Part shown: piece after piece, positions 23,547 to 31,480 of the stretch | Position numbering within the stretch: the first letter of the stretch is position 1 | Layout of the letters: every line of letters begins with the position of its first letter | NCBI RefSeq assembly: GCF_027490375.1 | Contig: NZ_JAIXYH010000056.1 | Coordinates: 1-37,933, forward strand | Reading direction: 5' to 3' | DNA from: Flavobacterium sp. | GTDB taxonomy: Bacteria > Bacteroidota > Bacteroidia > Flavobacteriales > Flavobacteriaceae | DNA: 37,933 bases | Position numbers and translations under genes: made by a program | Notes under the pieces: generated by a model | Database searches by the model: none | What the model was told of the DNA's origin: nothing | Seen by the model: the letters and a program-made list of their open reading frames with translations, nothing else

Positions 23547-23554
23547 CAAAGGTA
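23547..23554 (-). promoter_or_regulatory. Predicted -7 box of msrA
   Basis: TACCTTTG on the minus strand is a perfect TAnnTTTG match 19 bases upstream of the msrA ATG. It shares the 116-bp gap with the divergent lolD promoter. Confidence 0.5.
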
Positions 23555-23621
23555 CGCCGACACTCTTGGGCAGCGTTTTCGTTTAACGAAACTTTATCAG
23601 GTGTAAAGCTGTAAAACTTTC

Positions 23622-23629
23622 TTACTTTG
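23622..23629 (+). promoter_or_regulatory. Predicted -7 box of lolD
   Basis: TTACTTTG differs from TAnnTTTG at one position and is followed by CAGCAAATTTT before the ATG at 23645, the same flank as at other promoters here. The ATG 16 bases downstream is preferred over the TTG that overlaps the box. Confidence 0.4.
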
Positions 23630-23644
23630 CAGCAAATTTTAGGT

Positions 23645-24310
23645 ATGATTCGGGCAACCCATATTCATAAGAAATACGGCAACTTACACGTTTTAAAAGG
23701 CATTGATTTACAGATAGCTGCGGGAGAAATTGTAGCTATCGTCGGGCAAAGTGGTGCGGGCAAATCGACCTTACTCCAAATTCTCGGAACTCTCGACAAG
23801 GCCGACACGAGCGTAGCGAATTGCGAACTGCGGATCAACGATGTTGATGTCTTGAAAATGAACGACCGGGAATTGGCAAACTTCCGCAACCAATCTTTGG
23901 GATTTATTTTTCAATTTCACCAACTTTTACCCGAATTTACGGCACTTGAAAACGTTTGTTTACCGGCTTTTATTGGGAAAACTAAAACGGCAGATGCGGA
24001 AAAAGAAGCCACTCGCCTACTCGAGTTTTTAGGCTTATCCGAACGTTTAAAACACCGCCCAAACGAGCTTTCTGGCGGCGAGCAACAACGCGTAGCAGTA
24101 GCTCGAGCACTAATTAACCGACCAGCCGTGGTTTTTGCCGACGAACCTTCTGGAAACCTAGATACCAAAGCCGCCAAGCATTTACATCAGTTGTTTTTTG
24201 ACTTGCGAAAAGAATTCGGACAAACTTTTGTCATTGTAACGCACAACGAAGAACTCGCAGAGATGGCCGACCGAAAGTTGGTTATTTCCGACGGTAAAAT
24301 TCTGATTTAA
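23645..24310 (+). CDS. lolD: LolD-type ABC transporter ATP-binding protein
   Basis: An ATPase subunit for lipoprotein release from the cytoplasmic membrane, judged by similarity to LolD/MacB-type ATPases. It has 221 residues from the ATG at 23645. Walker A is GQSGAGKS (34-41), with the Q-loop near [18 protein letters not shown], signature [15 protein letters not shown], Walker [13 protein letters not shown] and the H-loop in [10 protein letters not shown]. The LolC/LolE permeases are not nearby. The next gene starts directly at its stop codon. Confidence 0.87.
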   Translation: MIRATHIHKKYGNLHVLKGIDLQIAAGEIVAIVGQSGAGKSTLLQILGTLDKADTSVANCELRINDVDVLKMNDRELANFRNQSLGFIFQFHQLLPEFTALENVCLPAFIGKTKTADAEKEATRLLEFLGLSERLKHRPNELSGGEQQRVAVARALINRPAVVFADEPSGNLDTKAAKHLHQLFFDLRKEFGQTFVIVTHNEELAEMADRKLVISDGKILI

Positions 24311-26011
24311 ATGCTGTTAATTCTATTCAGTTGGCTATTCTTTTTCTGCTGTTTTCTCGGCACTGGAATAGCGATTGAACGAATTTTCCGATGGCGAACC
24401 ACGCCTTTGCCGTTAACTATGGTCTTGGGCATGATGGCTCAAACGGCAGTACTTTGCCTTCTGGCATTTGCCATACCGCTCGGAATCGAAGTGTTTTTGG
24501 GGAATTTGGCACTAAGCGCGTTTTTGCTGTTTCGTTTTTCAACTACTGCGCAAGCAAAATGGCGCGACTTTATCTCGCAATGCAAGCAATTGCCGAAATT
24601 AGGAAAACTGAGTTTGTTTGTACTTTTAGTAGCAGCCTTATTTAAATCGGCTTTAGCGCCTTTAATTCTCGACAACGAAAGTTATTACATCCAAACAATA
24701 AAATGGATCAATGAATACGGATTTGTGCCCGGACTTGCGAACTTTAACGTCTCGTTCGGCCAGAGTTCGCCGTGGCAGGTGCTGCAAGCGGGTTTTAACT
24801 TCCACTTTTGGACGAATCGTTTAAACGACATCAATGGATTTTTACTGTTGGTTTGTAGCGTGTACTTTCTTCTGGAATTTGAAAAGCGTTTTCGCGACAG
24901 CAAGCGTTTTCATTGGATTGGTGCCTTGCTTTTTTTCAATGCCTTAACGTTTCAATTCATCAATGCACCATCGCCCGATTTTCCGGTAATGCTTCTCGGA
25001 CAAATTGCTTTGTTTCTATTTCTAAACTCCGAAAATCAGCTCAACGAACAAAGCAAAATGGCGATTATTTTGTTGATTTTCATTACGTTCGTTAAAATCA
25101 CGGTTGCACCCTTGTCGGCTACTTTGGTTGTGCTACTCGTTTTAAAGAATAAGAATTTCGGATTTGCTGCTACTGTTGGAAGCTGTTTTGGTTTGATTTG
25201 GCTGGCGAAGAATGCTTTGCTCACTGGATTTCCGTTCTATCCGTTTGCTTTTGGTGGATTGAATGTTAATTGGCGGATGCCCGACGGTTTGTTGCAATTC
25301 ATAAATCGGATGATTTCCGATCACGAATTTTTGGCGATTCCGAACTACCAAACGCTTTCACTAGGAGAAAAATTTGTCGTTTGGATTCAATTTTCAGGAA
25401 TCGACGGTTTTTTTAATAAAGGCATTGTGCTCCTTTTTTTGATTACACCTTTTACGCTCGAATTTCGAACGATACGAAATTACCGAATTGCGTATTTATT
25501 TGCTTTAGTGCACTTTACGATTGTGTTTGTTAATTCACCGCAATTTCGTTTTTTCTTAATCGACTTTTTGTTTTTGAGTGCATGGCTGCTTACGGCGGTT
25601 TGCAATAAGATTAAGTTACAGCCCCAACTCTTTCGTTTGGGTTATGTTTTTTCTGCTGTTTGTCCGATTGCAATTGCGTTTCTAATTGATTTTAAATCGT
25701 TTACCGCAAACGAACACATGCAAAAGTCAGAACAAATACATGTGCAACAACTTGTTATTCCTGAGCCCAATTCGAAGTATTACGAAGTTGGTTTTGAACG
25801 TTTTTCCGAAGGGAATTTAAATTATTATTCGCCTAAGCCAAACTTTTTTTATTACGGAACAGGTGACGGACCTTTGCCTTGCACGAATGTAAACATCATC
25901 GAACTGTTTAAACAGCAATTGAACATCATTCCGCAATTGAGAACGAATGAATTAAAAGACGGATTTTACTCGAAAGAAATCGGTCGAACTTCAACTAATG
26001 AACAGCAGTGA
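24311..26011 (+). CDS. LIC_10190-like polytopic membrane protein
   Basis: A 566-residue protein with about 12 hydrophobic segments over its first 460 residues, and a polar C-terminal tail (about 460-566) with NYYSPKPNFFYYGTGDGPLPC. The acidic loop LILDNESYYIQTIKWINEYGFVPGLANFN (about 118-146), between early membrane segments, resembles the catalytic loop of GT-C glycosyltransferase-like proteins. The pattern matches the LIC_10190 family found in Leptospira and Flavobacteriia; function unknown. The ATG is immediately adjacent to the lolD stop. Confidence 0.7.
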   Translation: MLLILFSWLFFFCCFLGTGIAIERIFRWRTTPLPLTMVLGMMAQTAVLCLLAFAIPLGIEVFLGNLALSAFLLFRFSTTAQAKWRDFISQCKQLPKLGKLSLFVLLVAALFKSALAPLILDNESYYIQTIKWINEYGFVPGLANFNVSFGQSSPWQVLQAGFNFHFWTNRLNDINGFLLLVCSVYFLLEFEKRFRDSKRFHWIGALLFFNALTFQFINAPSPDFPVMLLGQIALFLFLNSENQLNEQSKMAIILLIFITFVKITVAPLSATLVVLLVLKNKNFGFAATVGSCFGLIWLAKNALLTGFPFYPFAFGGLNVNWRMPDGLLQFINRMISDHEFLAIPNYQTLSLGEKFVVWIQFSGIDGFFNKGIVLLFLITPFTLEFRTIRNYRIAYLFALVHFTIVFVNSPQFRFFLIDFLFLSAWLLTAVCNKIKLQPQLFRLGYVFSAVCPIAIAFLIDFKSFTANEHMQKSEQIHVQQLVIPEPNSKYYEVGFERFSEGNLNYYSPKPNFFYYGTGDGPLPCTNVNIIELFKQQLNIIPQLRTNELKDGFYSKEIGRTSTNEQQ

Positions 26012-26038
26012 ATGCTGCCCGTTTGAGGAAAAGTAGTT

Positions 26039-26809
26039 ATGGAACACGAATTAATGAAAGAATATCTCGACGAACTGGTTTTACGATATAACCGGCGCGA
26101 CTTCATTGATGCCGATCCGATTCGCATTCCGCATGAGTTTGACTCGCGTACCGACATTGAGATTGCTGGTTTTTTGATTGCGACCATTTCTTGGGGAAAC
26201 CGTGCGGCCATTTTGAAATCGGGTGCCAAAATGATGGACTTAATGGGAAATTCGCCCTACGATTTTGTGATGAACAGCAGTTCGAAACAGCAGCAAAAGC
26301 TCGATGATTTTGTGCATCGAACGTTTAACGGACTCGATTTTAGGCAGTTTATTTTATCGCTTCGCAGATTGTTTCAAACAAACGACAGTTTAGAAAATTT
26401 CTTTATCACCGACGACGAACGTTTGCAAACGTGTATTAGTAGATTTCGAGCCGCTTTCTTTGAAGATGCCACGGCTTTACGAAGTTTTAAACACGTATCA
26501 GACCCGCTGAAAAACAGTGCCGCTAAGCGCATTAATATGTATTTGCGCTGGATGGTACGAAAAGATGCCGCTGCGGTTGATTTTGGAATTTGGGATCGAG
26601 TAAAAATGCAGCAACTTTCTTGTCCGCTCGACGTTCATTCCGGCGGTATCGCACGTGAATTGGGACTATTGAAACGAAAGCAAAACGATGCGCAGGCTTT
26701 GTTGGAGCTCGATACGCAATTGCGGTTGTTTGATGCCCATGATCCGGTGAAGTACGATTACGCCTTATTTGGTTTAGGTGTGAATAAGAAAGCCCTTGCT
26801 GGGATTTAA
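26039..26809 (+). CDS. TIGR02757 (DUF2400) family protein
   Basis: A 256-residue soluble protein with the conserved elements YNRRDFIDADPIRIPHEF, DIEIAGFLIATISWGNRAAILKSG, RINMYLRWMVRKD, DFGIWDRVKMQQLSCPLDVHSGGIARELGLL and C-terminal DPVKYDYALFGLGV. The family is widespread in Bacteroidota and resembles helix-hairpin-helix DNA glycosylase-like proteins, but no activity is established. An alternative start is Met6. It follows the membrane protein after 27 nt. Confidence 0.88.
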   Translation: MEHELMKEYLDELVLRYNRRDFIDADPIRIPHEFDSRTDIEIAGFLIATISWGNRAAILKSGAKMMDLMGNSPYDFVMNSSSKQQQKLDDFVHRTFNGLDFRQFILSLRRLFQTNDSLENFFITDDERLQTCISRFRAAFFEDATALRSFKHVSDPLKNSAAKRINMYLRWMVRKDAAAVDFGIWDRVKMQQLSCPLDVHSGGIARELGLLKRKQNDAQALLELDTQLRLFDAHDPVKYDYALFGLGVNKKALAGI

Positions 26810-26854
26810 TAGCGACTTTTAAAGGTTTGAAACTTCTTCGTACGGACGTTTGTT

Positions 26855-26975
26855 GGGCAAGGGATAGAGCGGATTAGCCCGCAGCGCGTTGTCGGGCAAG
26901 GGCAACGCCGCGAGGACTATGAGCGAAAGCCCGACCCGCTTGCTCGGATTTGCGTAGGGAGAGCGGGTTGCCCCC
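26855..26975. repeat. GC-rich palindromic island upstream of the helicase
   Basis: A short G+C-rich block with perfect inverted repeats GTCGGGC (26891-26897) / GCCCGAC (26929-26935) and ACCCGCT (26934-26940) / AGCGGGT (26962-26968), which share bases and so are alternative pairings. GGGATAGAGCGGATTAGCCCGCAG resembles the core GATGGCAGCGGCAGCCCGCAAG of copy A at 3309-3330. It lies immediately upstream of, and touches, the predicted helicase promoter. Confidence 0.5.
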
Positions 26976-26996
26976 AAAAAATTAAAGCTATCTTTG
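26968..26996 (+). promoter_or_regulatory. Predicted promoter of the DEAD-box helicase
   Basis: TTG (26968-26970) and TATCTTTG (26989-26996) are separated by 18 bases, close to the Bacteroidota -33/-7 pattern, 14 bases ahead of the ATG. The -33 TTG overlaps the right arm of the GC-rich inverted repeat, so hairpin or protein occupancy there could affect initiation. Confidence 0.55.
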
Positions 26997-27010
26997 CCAA
27001 AATTTTAGCG

Positions 27011-28357
27011 ATGTCCGGATTTTCAGATTTTAACTTAACAGCAGGTTTACAAAACGCCCTAAACGATTTAGGATTTAGCACGCCTACTCCTATTCAGAAA
27101 GAAGCTTTTTCGGTGATTTGCTCCGGACGCGATGTGATGGGAATTGCCCAAACCGGAACGGGGAAAACCTTAGCCTATTTGATTCCGGTTTTAAAAACGT
27201 ATCAGTTTACCCGATCGCTGAATCCGAAAATTCTGATTTTAGTTCCGACGCGCGAGTTGGTTGTACAAGTTTTAGGCGAGGTTGAAAAACTCACTAAGTA
27301 CATGTCTATTAAAAGTTTAGGTATTTTTGGAGGCGTAAACATCAATACGCAAAAAACGGCGATTTACGAAGGTGTGGATATCGTGGTAGGAACGCCCGGT
27401 CGTGTTATGGATTTGGCGCTCGACGGCGTTTTGCGTTTGGATGAAGTGAACAAACTGATTATTGATGAATTTGACGAACTCTTGAATTTAGGATTCAAAC
27501 CCCAGCTTACGTCGATTTTCTCGATGATGAAGCGCAAGAGACAGAATATACTTTTCTCAGCAACAATGACCGACGATGTAGATGATATGCTGGAAGATTA
27601 TTTTGATTATCCAGAGGAAGTGTCGTTGGCGCCCAGCGGAACACCCATTGAACTGATTACCCAGTTGGTTTACGATTTGCCTAATTTCAATACCAAATTA
27701 AATTTACTGAAGTATCTGCTTCAAAAAGAGGAGTTTGAGCGTTATTTAATTTTTGTGAATAATAAGCGAATGGCCGATTTGGTGTACGATAAATTGGCAG
27801 AAGATTTTGAAGCTGAAATAGAAATTATACACTCCAACAAGACACAGAATTACCGTTTAAATGCCATTCGTGCTTTTCAGGAATCAGAGGTAAAAGGCTT
27901 GATTACTACGGATGTGATGGCACGCGGATTGGATATTAGCAATATTTCGCACGTTATAAATTTTGAATTTCCGGAACAACCCGAAACTTATATTCACCGA
28001 ATTGGGCGTACCGGACGTGCCGGCATGGGTGGAACTGCGATTTCGTTCTGTGGACCGAAAGACCAAAATGCACGTCTGGATGTTGAGATTTTAATGAATC
28101 GTGAGATTGAAGTACTCGCCATTCCGGAAGATGTACAAATTTCAAAGGTTTTAAACGCTTGGGAGAAAGAACAAAAGTTTAAGAAAGAAATTAGTCGCGC
28201 CGCAAAAAAGCCCAAGGGAGAAGCTTTTCAAGAGAAAGCAACAAAAAACAAGAAAGTAAATTTAGGCGGACCATCGAAAACTAAAAAGAAAACGCATGGT
28301 TCGGTAAATCGAAATTTATTGAAAACTCAAGCGCAGAAAAAGAAGAAGAAAAGTTAA
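27011..28357 (+). CDS. DEAD-box ATP-dependent RNA helicase with DEFD motif
   Basis: A cytosolic RNA helicase of 448 residues. It carries the Q-motif (FSTPTPIQ), Walker A AQTGTGKT, PTRELVVQ, TPGRVMDLA, motif III SAT and the C-terminal helicase domain with TTDVMARGLDI and HRIGRTGRAG. Motif II reads DEFD in IIDEFDELLNLGF instead of DEAD; the catalytic Asp-Glu is kept and the change is at the third residue. The last 70 residues are Lys-rich (KNKKVNLGG, QKKKKKS), a likely RNA-binding tail. The closest type is RhlE/DeaD, possibly in cold response or ribosome assembly. Confidence 0.93.
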   Translation: MSGFSDFNLTAGLQNALNDLGFSTPTPIQKEAFSVICSGRDVMGIAQTGTGKTLAYLIPVLKTYQFTRSLNPKILILVPTRELVVQVLGEVEKLTKYMSIKSLGIFGGVNINTQKTAIYEGVDIVVGTPGRVMDLALDGVLRLDEVNKLIIDEFDELLNLGFKPQLTSIFSMMKRKRQNILFSATMTDDVDDMLEDYFDYPEEVSLAPSGTPIELITQLVYDLPNFNTKLNLLKYLLQKEEFERYLIFVNNKRMADLVYDKLAEDFEAEIEIIHSNKTQNYRLNAIRAFQESEVKGLITTDVMARGLDISNISHVINFEFPEQPETYIHRIGRTGRAGMGGTAISFCGPKDQNARLDVEILMNREIEVLAIPEDVQISKVLNAWEKEQKFKKEISRAAKKPKGEAFQEKATKNKKVNLGGPSKTKKKTHGSVNRNLLKTQAQKKKKKS

Positions 28358-28434
28358 AATTGACTGATTAATAGTATTTTACTGAATCAAAACCTTACAA
28401 TTTGCGTTTTGAAAAAGTAATTTTCTGATGTTTT

Positions 28435-28479
28435 TTTAGTCTAAGGAATTTTAAGAATTGTTGAACGACTTAGACTAAA
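28435..28479. repeat. Perfect 11-bp inverted repeat between helicase and thioredoxin operon
   Basis: TTTAGTCTAAG (28435-28445) and CTTAGACTAAA (28469-28479) are exact complements around 23 nt. Neither strand has a T-run after the stem, so it is not a standard terminator. A second, imperfect pair CGTCTGATT (28489-28497) / AATCGGACG (28514-28522) follows just ahead of the operon start. They may be operator sites or the base of a small structured RNA. Confidence 0.5.
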
Positions 28480-28543
28480 TCCAAATTGCGTCTGATTTGA
28501 AATACTTGTGTTAATCGGACGTTATAAACTGTAAATTTATCTA

Positions 28544-28978
28544 ATGATTTACAGATTTTTTTTCATTACTGTAGCGGCTGTTTTGCTTCAGCTGCAATGG
28601 GAAACCGACTTCACTACCGCTAAACAAAAAGCCAGCGAATCGCACAAGAACATATTGCTCTATTTTTCAGGTTCTGATTGGTGTGCGCCTTGTATTCAAA
28701 CGCGGAAGAATTATTTAGACAGTGAGACATTTAGCGCTATGGCGGAAACCAAATTGGTGCTGTTAAACGCCGATTTTCCGCGAAGAAAAGCCAATCAGCT
28801 TAGTGCAGAACAGCAAGGAAAAAATGACGCACTTGCCGAAAAGTACAATCCGGATGGCGAATTTCCGCTGACGATACTTCTCGATGAAAACGGAAAAGTC
28901 ATTCGAAAATGGAGCGGAAAACCAAAGAATAGCGTACAAGAATTTACCGACGAAGTGAGCCGTTTGTGCACAAAATAA
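28544..28978 (+). CDS. Exported thioredoxin-like protein
   Basis: A 144-residue protein with a short N-terminal hydrophobic segment (MIYRFFFITVAAVLLQLQ) that should direct it across the cytoplasmic membrane. The domain has the redox motif SDWCAPCIQTRKNY (Trp-Cys-Ala-Pro-Cys) and the cis-Pro segment FPLTILLDENGKVIRKWSG. It is of the thioredoxin-like type common before ApbE/DUF4266/DUF3570 genes. It probably reduces disulfides in the operon's cysteine-containing partner. The next gene starts 3 nt after its stop. Confidence 0.85.
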   Translation: MIYRFFFITVAAVLLQLQWETDFTTAKQKASESHKNILLYFSGSDWCAPCIQTRKNYLDSETFSAMAETKLVLLNADFPRRKANQLSAEQQGKNDALAEKYNPDGEFPLTILLDENGKVIRKWSGKPKNSVQEFTDEVSRLCTK

Positions 28979-28981
28979 AAG

Positions 28982-29905
28982 ATGGAAACCTTCACACATA
29001 GCGAAAAATTAATGGGAAATATGTTCACCTTTTCCCTAGTAGCCGCGCGTGAAGAAATCTTTAAGGAATGGCTTGATGCCGCTGTTGCAGAAGTAAAACG
29101 CATTGAAAAACTGCTGACTACCTATAGTGAAACCAGTGAAACAGCTCAGATAAACGCACAGGCAGGAATTGCGGCTGTTCGTGTATCCGACGAGACTTTT
29201 GATTTAATCCAACGATCTTTATTCCTTTCGGAAATTACGCAAGGTGCGTTCGACATTACATACGGCGGCATTGACAAGAGTTTATGGAATTTTGATCGGA
29301 CGATGACTTCCCTACCCTCGCCAGAAAAAGCCTTGCAAAGTGTGCATTTAGTGAATTACAAAAATGTGATTTTAAACGAATCGGAGAAAACTGTTTTCCT
29401 GAAAGAAAAGGGCATGCGCCTTGGATTTGGAGGCATTGGGAAAGGCTTTGCTGCCGAAAAGGTGAAATCGGTACTTCAAAAAGTCGGTGTAACAGACGGC
29501 ATTGTGAATGCGAGCGGCGATTTGTGTGCTTGGGGAACGCAGCCCAATGGAAATCCGTGGACTGTGGGAATTGCACATCCGGATTTGAGAGATGCACCGT
29601 TTTCGTATCTCAGTATTTCAAACAAAGCGATTGCCACGTCGGGCACTTACGAAAAATTTATAACGATTAACGGAAAACGTTATTCGCATACAATAAATCC
29701 AAAGACCGGATTACCGGTTCAAGGCATTAAAAGTGTAACGATCATCGCACCTAATGCCGAACTAGCCGACGCGCTGGCAACGCCCGTGAGCGTCATGGGC
29801 ATAAAAAGTGGCTTGTACCTCATCGAGCAAATCCCTGAAGTTCATGCTATTGTTATAGATGATCAAAACAATTTATTTAAAACCAGTCAAATTCAATTAA
29901 AATGA
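28982..29905 (+). CDS. apbE: FAD:protein FMN transferase (ApbE family)
   Basis: This transfers FMN from FAD to a Ser/Thr of a target protein. Its 307 residues include LMGNMFTFSLVA, GAFDITYGG, the FAD-binding GFGGIGKGFAAEKV, VNASGDLCAWG, ATSGTYEKFI, YSHTINPKTGLPV and the metal-binding ADALATPVSVMG. There is no visible signal peptide, whereas many Bacteroidota ApbE proteins are lipoproteins, so it may act in the cytosol or be exported in an unrecognised way. It overlaps the DUF4266 gene by ATGA. Confidence 0.93.
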   Translation: METFTHSEKLMGNMFTFSLVAAREEIFKEWLDAAVAEVKRIEKLLTTYSETSETAQINAQAGIAAVRVSDETFDLIQRSLFLSEITQGAFDITYGGIDKSLWNFDRTMTSLPSPEKALQSVHLVNYKNVILNESEKTVFLKEKGMRLGFGGIGKGFAAEKVKSVLQKVGVTDGIVNASGDLCAWGTQPNGNPWTVGIAHPDLRDAPFSYLSISNKAIATSGTYEKFITINGKRYSHTINPKTGLPVQGIKSVTIIAPNAELADALATPVSVMGIKSGLYLIEQIPEVHAIVIDDQNNLFKTSQIQLK

Positions 29906-30120
29906 AAAAACTCGTTCAGCTGGCTGTGCTGGCGCTCGTATCGTTTAGCGGCGCCTATTGCACGTCGTTAAAAGGCTATCAAAAATCAAAAATTAACGAC
30001 AGCGAGATGACACTAGCGCCGCGTAAAGTTTCTAAAACGGAGCTGTCTTTTCAGAGTTACCGCGAAGGCTCTGGTGGCGCAAGTTCTGGAAAAGTTGGCG
30101 GAGGCTGTGGTTGTAATTAA
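29902..30120 (+). CDS. DUF4266 small exported protein
   Basis: A 72-residue protein. The N-terminus is a signal peptide with Cys20 in SGAYCTS, a weak lipobox since Tyr precedes Cys. The mature part ends REGSGGASSGKVGGGCGCN, the Gly/Cys tail typical of DUF4266. The segment SGGASS resembles the S/T-G-A-T/S context of ApbE-modified residues and makes this the best flavinylation target in the operon, by inference. It lies directly between apbE and the DUF3570 gene. Confidence 0.8.
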   Translation: MKKLVQLAVLALVSFSGAYCTSLKGYQKSKINDSEMTLAPRKVSKTELSFQSYREGSGGASSGKVGGGCGCN

Positions 30121-30138
30121 TTCTCAAAAGAACACAAG

Positions 30139-31320
30139 ATGAAAAAAATAGTTGTCAGCGGTCTGGTTTTACTCGCTTTTTTCAAAATACAGGCACAAAC
30201 GCCAAAAGATTCGACCGGTTACAAACCCACTAAATTGAAAATCGAGGAGGTTAATCTCGTTTCGTCGTATTACCGGCAAAACGGCGATAATGCTTCGGTT
30301 ACTGGCGGTATTGGTTCGCAAAAACTAACCGATATTGCTAATGTGATTGATGTAACTTTAGTGAAATACGGCAAAACGGGCAAAAAACATACGTTAGATG
30401 TAGAAATTGGTGTGGATCATTATACGTCGGCTTCGTCGGATCGTGTTGATTTACAAGCCAATACTTCGGCATCTTCTTCCGATATTCGCGTGTATCCTAG
30501 TTTGTTATATACTGCTGAGCAGATAGACAAAGGACGTTCGTTTGCCATTGGCGTGGGATCGTCGACCGAATACGATTACCAATCGTTTAACGGAACTACG
30601 GCATTCATTCAAAAAACGAAAGACCGAAACGGCGAATTTACCGCACGATTTCAGGCGTTTCTCGATCAGGTAAAGATTATCAAACCGATTGAGTTACGAC
30701 AAGGTCAGGACGACGGCGGAACGGAAGCGCGTAATACGTTTGCAGGTAGTTTGAGTTATGCCCAGGCGATTAATAAGAATTTGCAAGTAAGCTTAACGGC
30801 CGATTACGTGCAACAAACTGGGTATTTGAGTTTGCCATTTCACCGTGTATATCTGACTGATGGCACGGTAACGCAGGAGAATTTACCCGATACGCGAACA
30901 AAAATTCCGATTGGAGGTAGGTTGTCTTATTTCCTTGGAGATCATTTAATTGTTCGTGCTTTTTACCGTTTTTATACGGATGATTGGGATATGCAGTCGC
31001 ACACCGCTGAATTGGAATTGCCAGTAAAGATTACGCCTTTTTTCTCGTTGACGCCTTTTTACCGCTATTACGACCAGACGGGAATTAAGTATTTTAAAGC
31101 ATACGGCGAACACACGGCAGCGGAGCAGTACCGCACGAGCAACTACGACTTATCGCCTTTTCATAGTAATTTTTACGGAATTGGTGTTCGGATGGCACCG
31201 GAGAACGGCTTATTTGGAAACCCGCACTGGGCAATGCTCGAATTTCGAGTTGGACATTACGACCGCAGTACCGATTTAAACGCCAATATTGCTAGTATAA
31301 ATTTGAAGTATAAGGTGTAA
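30139..31320 (+). CDS. DUF3570 outer-membrane beta-barrel protein
   Basis: A 393-residue protein with a signal peptide (MKKIVVSGLVLLAFFKIQAQ), followed by alternating amphipathic strands rich in Tyr, Phe, Ser and Thr (EVNLVSSYYRQNGDNASVTGG, LQVSLTADYVQQTGYLSLPF, LIVRAFYRFYTDDWDMQSHTAELEL) and a final strand SINLKYKV. This matches DUF3570. It would place the thioredoxin/ApbE/DUF4266 system at the outer membrane, possibly as a porin-like conduit. It is the last gene of the operon. Confidence 0.85.
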   Translation: MKKIVVSGLVLLAFFKIQAQTPKDSTGYKPTKLKIEEVNLVSSYYRQNGDNASVTGGIGSQKLTDIANVIDVTLVKYGKTGKKHTLDVEIGVDHYTSASSDRVDLQANTSASSSDIRVYPSLLYTAEQIDKGRSFAIGVGSSTEYDYQSFNGTTAFIQKTKDRNGEFTARFQAFLDQVKIIKPIELRQGQDDGGTEARNTFAGSLSYAQAINKNLQVSLTADYVQQTGYLSLPFHRVYLTDGTVTQENLPDTRTKIPIGGRLSYFLGDHLIVRAFYRFYTDDWDMQSHTAELELPVKITPFFSLTPFYRYYDQTGIKYFKAYGEHTAAEQYRTSNYDLSPFHSNFYGIGVRMAPENGLFGNPHWAMLEFRVGHYDRSTDLNANIASINLKYKV

Positions 31321-31378
31321 GGTGATTGAAAAAGTAGGTGTCACAGTACAGATAATCTACTAAAATAGAGTTGAGATA

Positions 31379-31462
31379 AAGCGTGAGTTCGAGAACGACA
31401 AGAGATTAATTCTGTAATTTTTTCATTTTAAAATGAAGAAAATTTAATGGGGACTCACGCTT
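31379..31462. repeat. Nested inverted-repeat structure between convergent operons
   Basis: AAGCGTGAGT (31379-31388) and ACTCACGCTT (31453-31462) are perfect 10-bp outer arms. Nested inside, 31418-31441 is a 24-bp palindrome centred on TTCATTTT-AAAATGAA, with one G.T pair. The structure lies between the DUF3570 stop and the nicotinamide phosphoribosyltransferase stop. It may act as a two-way transcription end, or be a small mobile element with 10-bp terminal repeats. Confidence 0.55.
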
Positions 31463-31480
31463 ATACGATGCTTTTGGCTG

